From an uncultured Lachnospiraceae bacterium (lineage in GTDB: Bacteria > Bacillota > Clostridia > Lachnospirales > Lachnospiraceae): a stretch of 8,767 nucleotides of DNA. Of this stretch, positions 6,410 to 8,767 are shown piece by piece. The position numbers and the translations under genes were made by a program. Below the pieces are notes generated by a model, which saw nothing but the letters and a program-made list of their open reading frames with translations, was not told where the DNA came from and made no database searches. Location of the stretch: the NCBI GenBank assembly GCA_910577445.1, contig CAJTMZ010000014.1, forward strand, positions 1 through 8,767, given 5' to 3'. The stretch's first letter is position 1; every line of letters begins with the position of its first letter.

Positions 6410-7231
6410 TTATCCCTTCACCGCTCCCTGCGTTATGCCATCGATAAGCCTGTCCGACATCACCAGATAAATCATTATCATAGGTATCGCCGAAAATATA
6501 ATACTTGCCAAAAGCACGGGGTAATTGGTTGCATGGTCTCCTTTGAACTGCGCAATAAAAAGCTGTATCGTATAGTGCTTCTGATTCCTTAAAAAGATAA
6601 GGCCCATCAGCAGGTCGTTCCACACATTCATAAAAGTCAATATTCCCACCGTTGCAATCGAGGGCTTTAAAAGAGGCAGTATAATGCTGAAAAAGCATTT
6701 TTTTATGCTTGCCCCGTCTATCACCGCGGCTTCCTCAAGCTCATACGGCACTGACTCCAGAAAGCCCGTCATAATAAAAACCGCTGTAGGGATTGCTCCG
6801 GCAATATATATCAGAAGAAGCGCCCCCGGATTGGGAAGCCCCAGCTTCGAAACCGATATATAAAGCGGCACAAGAAGGGAGTGTATTGGCACCATGATAC
6901 CTAACAGCAGATAATTCAGCGCCGCTTTGCTGAACTTCCACCTCATCCTTGTAATCGCATAAGAGGCCATCGACGCAACGGCAATCGACACAACACAGCT
7001 TCCCGTGGAATAAAGCAGGCTGTTTATGAGGTTCCTGCCAATATTGTAGGTTTCAATAATCGCCTGATATCCTTTTAGGGAAATCTCCTCGGGCAATCCC
7101 CACGGCGAATTAAAAATCTCCGTGTTGCTCTTAAAAGAAGCTGCAAATATGAACCCCAGCGGGAACAGTATTACAATCATAAGCAGCAGAAAAATCAAGT
7201 ACCTGATTACGTTGACCGCCTTTCTTTTCAT
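6410..7231 (-). CDS. Sugar ABC transporter permease, MalG/MsmG type
   Basis: This 273-aa inner-membrane permease belongs to the CUT1 class. It starts MKRKAVNVIRYLIFLLL, with TM1 at about 9-32 and a short extracytoplasmic loop after FAASFKSNTEIF. Further hydrophobic segments lie at about 75-93, 104-126, 135-155, 192-212 and 240-260, giving six predicted spans. The cytoplasmic EAA loop that docks the ATPase is EEAAVIDGASIKKCFFSIILPLLKP (166-190, key EAA...DGA...LP). The start at 7231 has AAAGG 7 bases upstream. An in-frame ATG at 7273 would overlap the end of the first permease and lacks a good RBS. The protein partners the upstream permease to form the membrane channel for the sugar delivered by the binding protein. 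No ATPase gene is in view, which is common for Firmicutes systems that share one MsmK-type ATPase. Confidence 0.9.
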   Translation of the reverse strand: MKRKAVNVIRYLIFLLLMIVILFPLGFIFAASFKSNTEIFNSPWGLPEEISLKGYQAIIETYNIGRNLINSLLYSTGSCVVSIAVASMASYAITRMRWKFSKAALNYLLLGIMVPIHSLLVPLYISVSKLGLPNPGALLLIYIAGAIPTAVFIMTGFLESVPYELEEAAVIDGASIKKCFFSIILPLLKPSIATVGILTFMNVWNDLLMGLIFLRNQKHYTIQLFIAQFKGDHATNYPVLLASIIFSAIPMIMIYLVMSDRLIDGITQGAVKG

Positions 7232-7262
7232 AAAATCGCCTTTCCTCTCATCCTTCCATCTG

Positions 7263-8093
7263 CTAATCCGCATCTAAAGCTTTCTGTATCGCAAGCGACA
7301 CTAAAAGGCACATGACAAACAGCATAAGTCCCACTGCACACCCATAACCGTATCTTAAATTTAAGAAAGCTTTGTTATACATATAGGAAGCCATAACTTC
7401 TGTCGTATGTGCCGGCCCTCCGCCGGTCATAACATAAATGGAATCAAAGCTTTTAAAGGAACTTGTCATAATAAGAACAAGACTTACCTTTAATACCGGC
7501 TTCATATTGGGCGTTATCACACGCACGGCAAGCTGCCAGACATTGGCTCCGTCTATTTTGGCCGCTTCAATGATGTCCAAGGGTATCGCTATAATGCCCG
7601 TTACATATATGAGCATATGATATCCCACAAACTGCCATGCCACGGCAATACAGACACACACCATCGCAGTATTCTCATCCGCCAGCCAGAATCTTGAAAG
7701 CTCCGGTTTACCCATCAGCCCAAGGAGTGCATTTACAAGCCCCACCTCAGGATGATAAATAAAATAGAACATCAGCGAAACCGCCGTTCCTGACAATACC
7801 GCCGGCATGAAAAGCGTATTCCGCACAAGCTTCTCAAATCTTTTACCCCGGGTCAGAAATATGCTCAGACAGTACGCAAGCGGAATCTGGAAAAGCACTG
7901 AAAGGAACATGTAGGAAAAGGTATTCCTGACCGTAGTTATAAAAACCCTGTCCGACGTAAAGAGCCTTATAAAATTTTTCATGCCTACGAATTTAGCGTC
8001 GGAGAGCAAATCCCATTTAAAAAAGGACAGTCCTACAGATGCGGCAAGCGGCACCGGTATTACCAATGTAAAAATAATTATGGCCGGCGCCAT
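7263..8093 (-). CDS. Sugar ABC transporter permease, MalF/MsmF type, with disrupted 5' end
   Basis: This is a CUT1-class inner-membrane permease, 276 aa from ATG 8093. The EAA loop is EAAKIDGANVWQLAVRVITP (176-195), followed by the family signature SFDSIYVMTGGGPAHTTE (215-232). Hydrophobic spans lie at about 2-22, 60-80, 95-114, 143-165, 200-218 and 248-270. From ATG 8093 there is no Shine-Dalgarno and the charged cytoplasmic residues before TM1 are missing. The likely original start is ATG 8134, which has AGGAGGG 5-6 bases upstream, but its frame (MDRMLRDKK) is one base out of register with TIILFMAPAIII. A seventh A in the A6 run at 8113-8108 would join them. Without recoding or reinitiation, translation from 8134 would give only ten residues. 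It pairs with the second permease 31 bases downstream. Confidence 0.85.
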   Translation of the reverse strand: MAPAIIIFTLVIPVPLAASVGLSFFKWDLLSDAKFVGMKNFIRLFTSDRVFITTVRNTFSYMFLSVLFQIPLAYCLSIFLTRGKRFEKLVRNTLFMPAVLSGTAVSLMFYFIYHPEVGLVNALLGLMGKPELSRFWLADENTAMVCVCIAVAWQFVGYHMLIYVTGIIAIPLDIIEAAKIDGANVWQLAVRVITPNMKPVLKVSLVLIMTSSFKSFDSIYVMTGGGPAHTTEVMASYMYNKAFLNLRYGYGCAVGLMLFVMCLLVSLAIQKALDAD

Positions 8094-8134
8094 AAATAGA
8101 ATTATTGTTTTTTATCACGAAGCATTCTGTCCAT
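8094..8134 (-). other. Out-of-frame N-terminus of the first permease (frameshift at an A6 run)
   Basis: ATG 8134, with a strong AGGAGGG at 8146-8140, starts the frame MDRMLRDKKQ and reaches TAA at 8104-8102, eight bases before ATG 8093. The A6 run at 8113-8108 is where the frame changes. Reading one base back after AAA AAA gives KKTIILFMAPAII, a normal permease N-terminus. Options are a one-base deletion, a sequence error, -1 slippage on the lysine codons, or stop-reinitiation at 8093. Confidence 0.6.
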
Positions 8135-8167
8135 AAAATCCCTCCTGCGCTTTCCGGCCGGTTTTTA

Positions 8168-8223
8168 TCAGCCGCATGGGACGCATGTAATCTTCTGTAC
8201 GTCCCACGCGTATATATGGCTGA
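8168..8223 (-). promoter_or_regulatory. Long stem-loop between binding-protein and permease genes
   Basis: On the minus strand the bases 8210-8198 pair with 8185-8173 to give about 13 base pairs (including two G-U pairs) around a GTGGGACG/CGTCCCAT core, with a loop of about 12 bases. An outer TCAGCC/GGCTGA stem (8223-8218 with 8173-8168) extends it. It starts 14 bases after the binding-protein stop. No T tract follows (GATAAAAACC), so it is not a standard terminator. By analogy with mal-type operons it probably protects the binding-protein mRNA 3' end or lowers permease expression. Confidence 0.6.
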
Positions 8224-8237
8224 CTGTAAGTGCTCCA

Positions 8238-8767
8238 TTATTCCCATGCGTCCAGCGCATAATCCTGCAGCGATTCAAAGGCCTCCTTCGGGTCTCCTCC
8301 CGTAATAACCATACGTGTGGTATTGTTAAGCTCCGCACCGACATCCGTGCCAAGAGGGTTGTCCCATGGGATTATCGAATAGGCAGCGCTCTCAAAGGCT
8401 TCCGATATATCTCTTGTAAGCGCAGGTACTTTCGATTTATCATAGTTGACATTTTTGCAGGCAATGATTGCTCCCGTCTCCGCATAGGCGGCCTGACGCT
8501 CTTCAGAAAACATAAAGGCCAAAAGCGCCTCGGCGGCTTCCACATTTCCGGTTTTGGATGAAATAGCATAAGCGTTATCAAAATTCATCAGCCAGTCGTC
8601 AGAGCTCCCCTTTCCGCCTTCTATCTCAGGAAAGTTGAAGATTCCCACGTCATCGCTAAGAGCCGCTATATAGTTAGGCGCCGCCCACGAACCGTCTATT
8701 ATCATAGCGGAATCGCCAGCCATGAATTTCTGCTGCGCCTCCTCCTGGGAAATAGCGGCTATTGTCT
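8238..8767 (-). CDS. Sugar ABC transporter solute-binding protein, C-terminal part (partial)
   Basis: The frame is open from the window edge to TAA at 8240-8238, about 175 residues, so the lipoprotein signal and N-terminal lobe are outside the window. The visible part begins TIAAISQEEAQQKF and continues FMAGDSAMIIDGSWAAPNY, the 'F..G.aAM...GsW' segment found in family 1 (MsmE/MalE-like) binding proteins. DNAYAISSKTGNVEAAEALLAFM follows, typical of the second lobe. The end SLQDYALDAWE matches the family's C-terminal helix. An internal Met at 8723 is not a start. It is expected to be a surface-anchored receptor that delivers oligosaccharide to the two permeases encoded just downstream. Confidence 0.9.
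   Translation of the reverse strand, partial: TIAAISQEEAQQKFMAGDSAMIIDGSWAAPNYIAALSDDVGIFNFPEIEGGKGSSDDWLMNFDNAYAISSKTGNVEAAEALLAFMFSEERQAAYAETGAIIACKNVNYDKSKVPALTRDISEAFESAAYSIIPWDNPLGTDVGAELNNTTRMVITGGDPKEAFESLQDYALDAWE

Noticed and set aside
7232..7273. Upstream ATG of the second permease (MRISRWKDERKGDF extension)
   Set aside because: It overlaps the end of the first permease, lacks a good Shine-Dalgarno, and the ATG at 7231 has AAAGG at 7 bases and a typical permease N-terminus.
1..8767. CRISPR arrays, tRNA/rRNA genes, insertion sequences, attachment sites
   Set aside because: No regularly spaced repeats, tRNA-like cloverleaf, transposase or terminal inverted repeats were seen on either strand.

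Overview
All supported genes lie on the minus strand, so the window reads from right to left. It looks like a chromosomal piece of a low-to-moderate-GC anaerobic Firmicute, probably a gut clostridium of the Lachnospiraceae type. That is an inference from strong AGGAGG-type ribosome binding sites, extended -10 promoters, an MsmEFG-type sugar ABC transporter without its own ATPase gene, and the GH2/ROK/SIS gene content.

Region A (8767 to 2497) is one co-directional carbohydrate operon. It encodes the C-terminal part of a solute-binding lipoprotein (5' end outside the window), two MalF/MalG-type permeases, a cytoplasmic GH2 beta-mannosidase-like enzyme, a ROK-family sugar kinase and a GmhA-like SIS isomerase. 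The simplest reading is import of a beta-mannosyl oligosaccharide, intracellular cleavage, phosphorylation of the released sugar by the ROK kinase, and isomerisation by the SIS protein. A long stem-loop separates the binding-protein gene from the permeases.

Two places in this operon have an A6 run where one extra A would join a well-supported reading frame. One is the start of the first permease: a strong RBS and ATG lead into frame 'MDRMLRDKK', which is one base out of register with the permease body. The other is the end of the GH2 gene, where an in-frame A AAA AAG heptamer precedes a 37-codon coding-like tail that overlaps the kinase start. Each could be a one-base homopolymer deletion (real or from sequencing) or -1 recoding.

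Region B (2496 to 1959) is a 538-base intergenic stretch. It holds a near-consensus promoter with an extended -10, a possible 48-codon small ORF, and a GC-rich hairpin followed by a T tract. Together these look like either a small RNA/sORF unit of about 180 nt or an attenuated leader for the genes downstream.

Region C (1958 to 1) holds two unrecognised genes, an AT-rich 196-aa protein and a 426-aa acidic, helix-rich protein. They are followed by what appears to be the first 19 codons of another gene, starting directly at the stop of the 426-aa gene. Their separate promoter, different composition and lack of metabolic homology suggest an accessory block, possibly immunity-type proteins of a contact-toxin locus, but no toxin is visible here.
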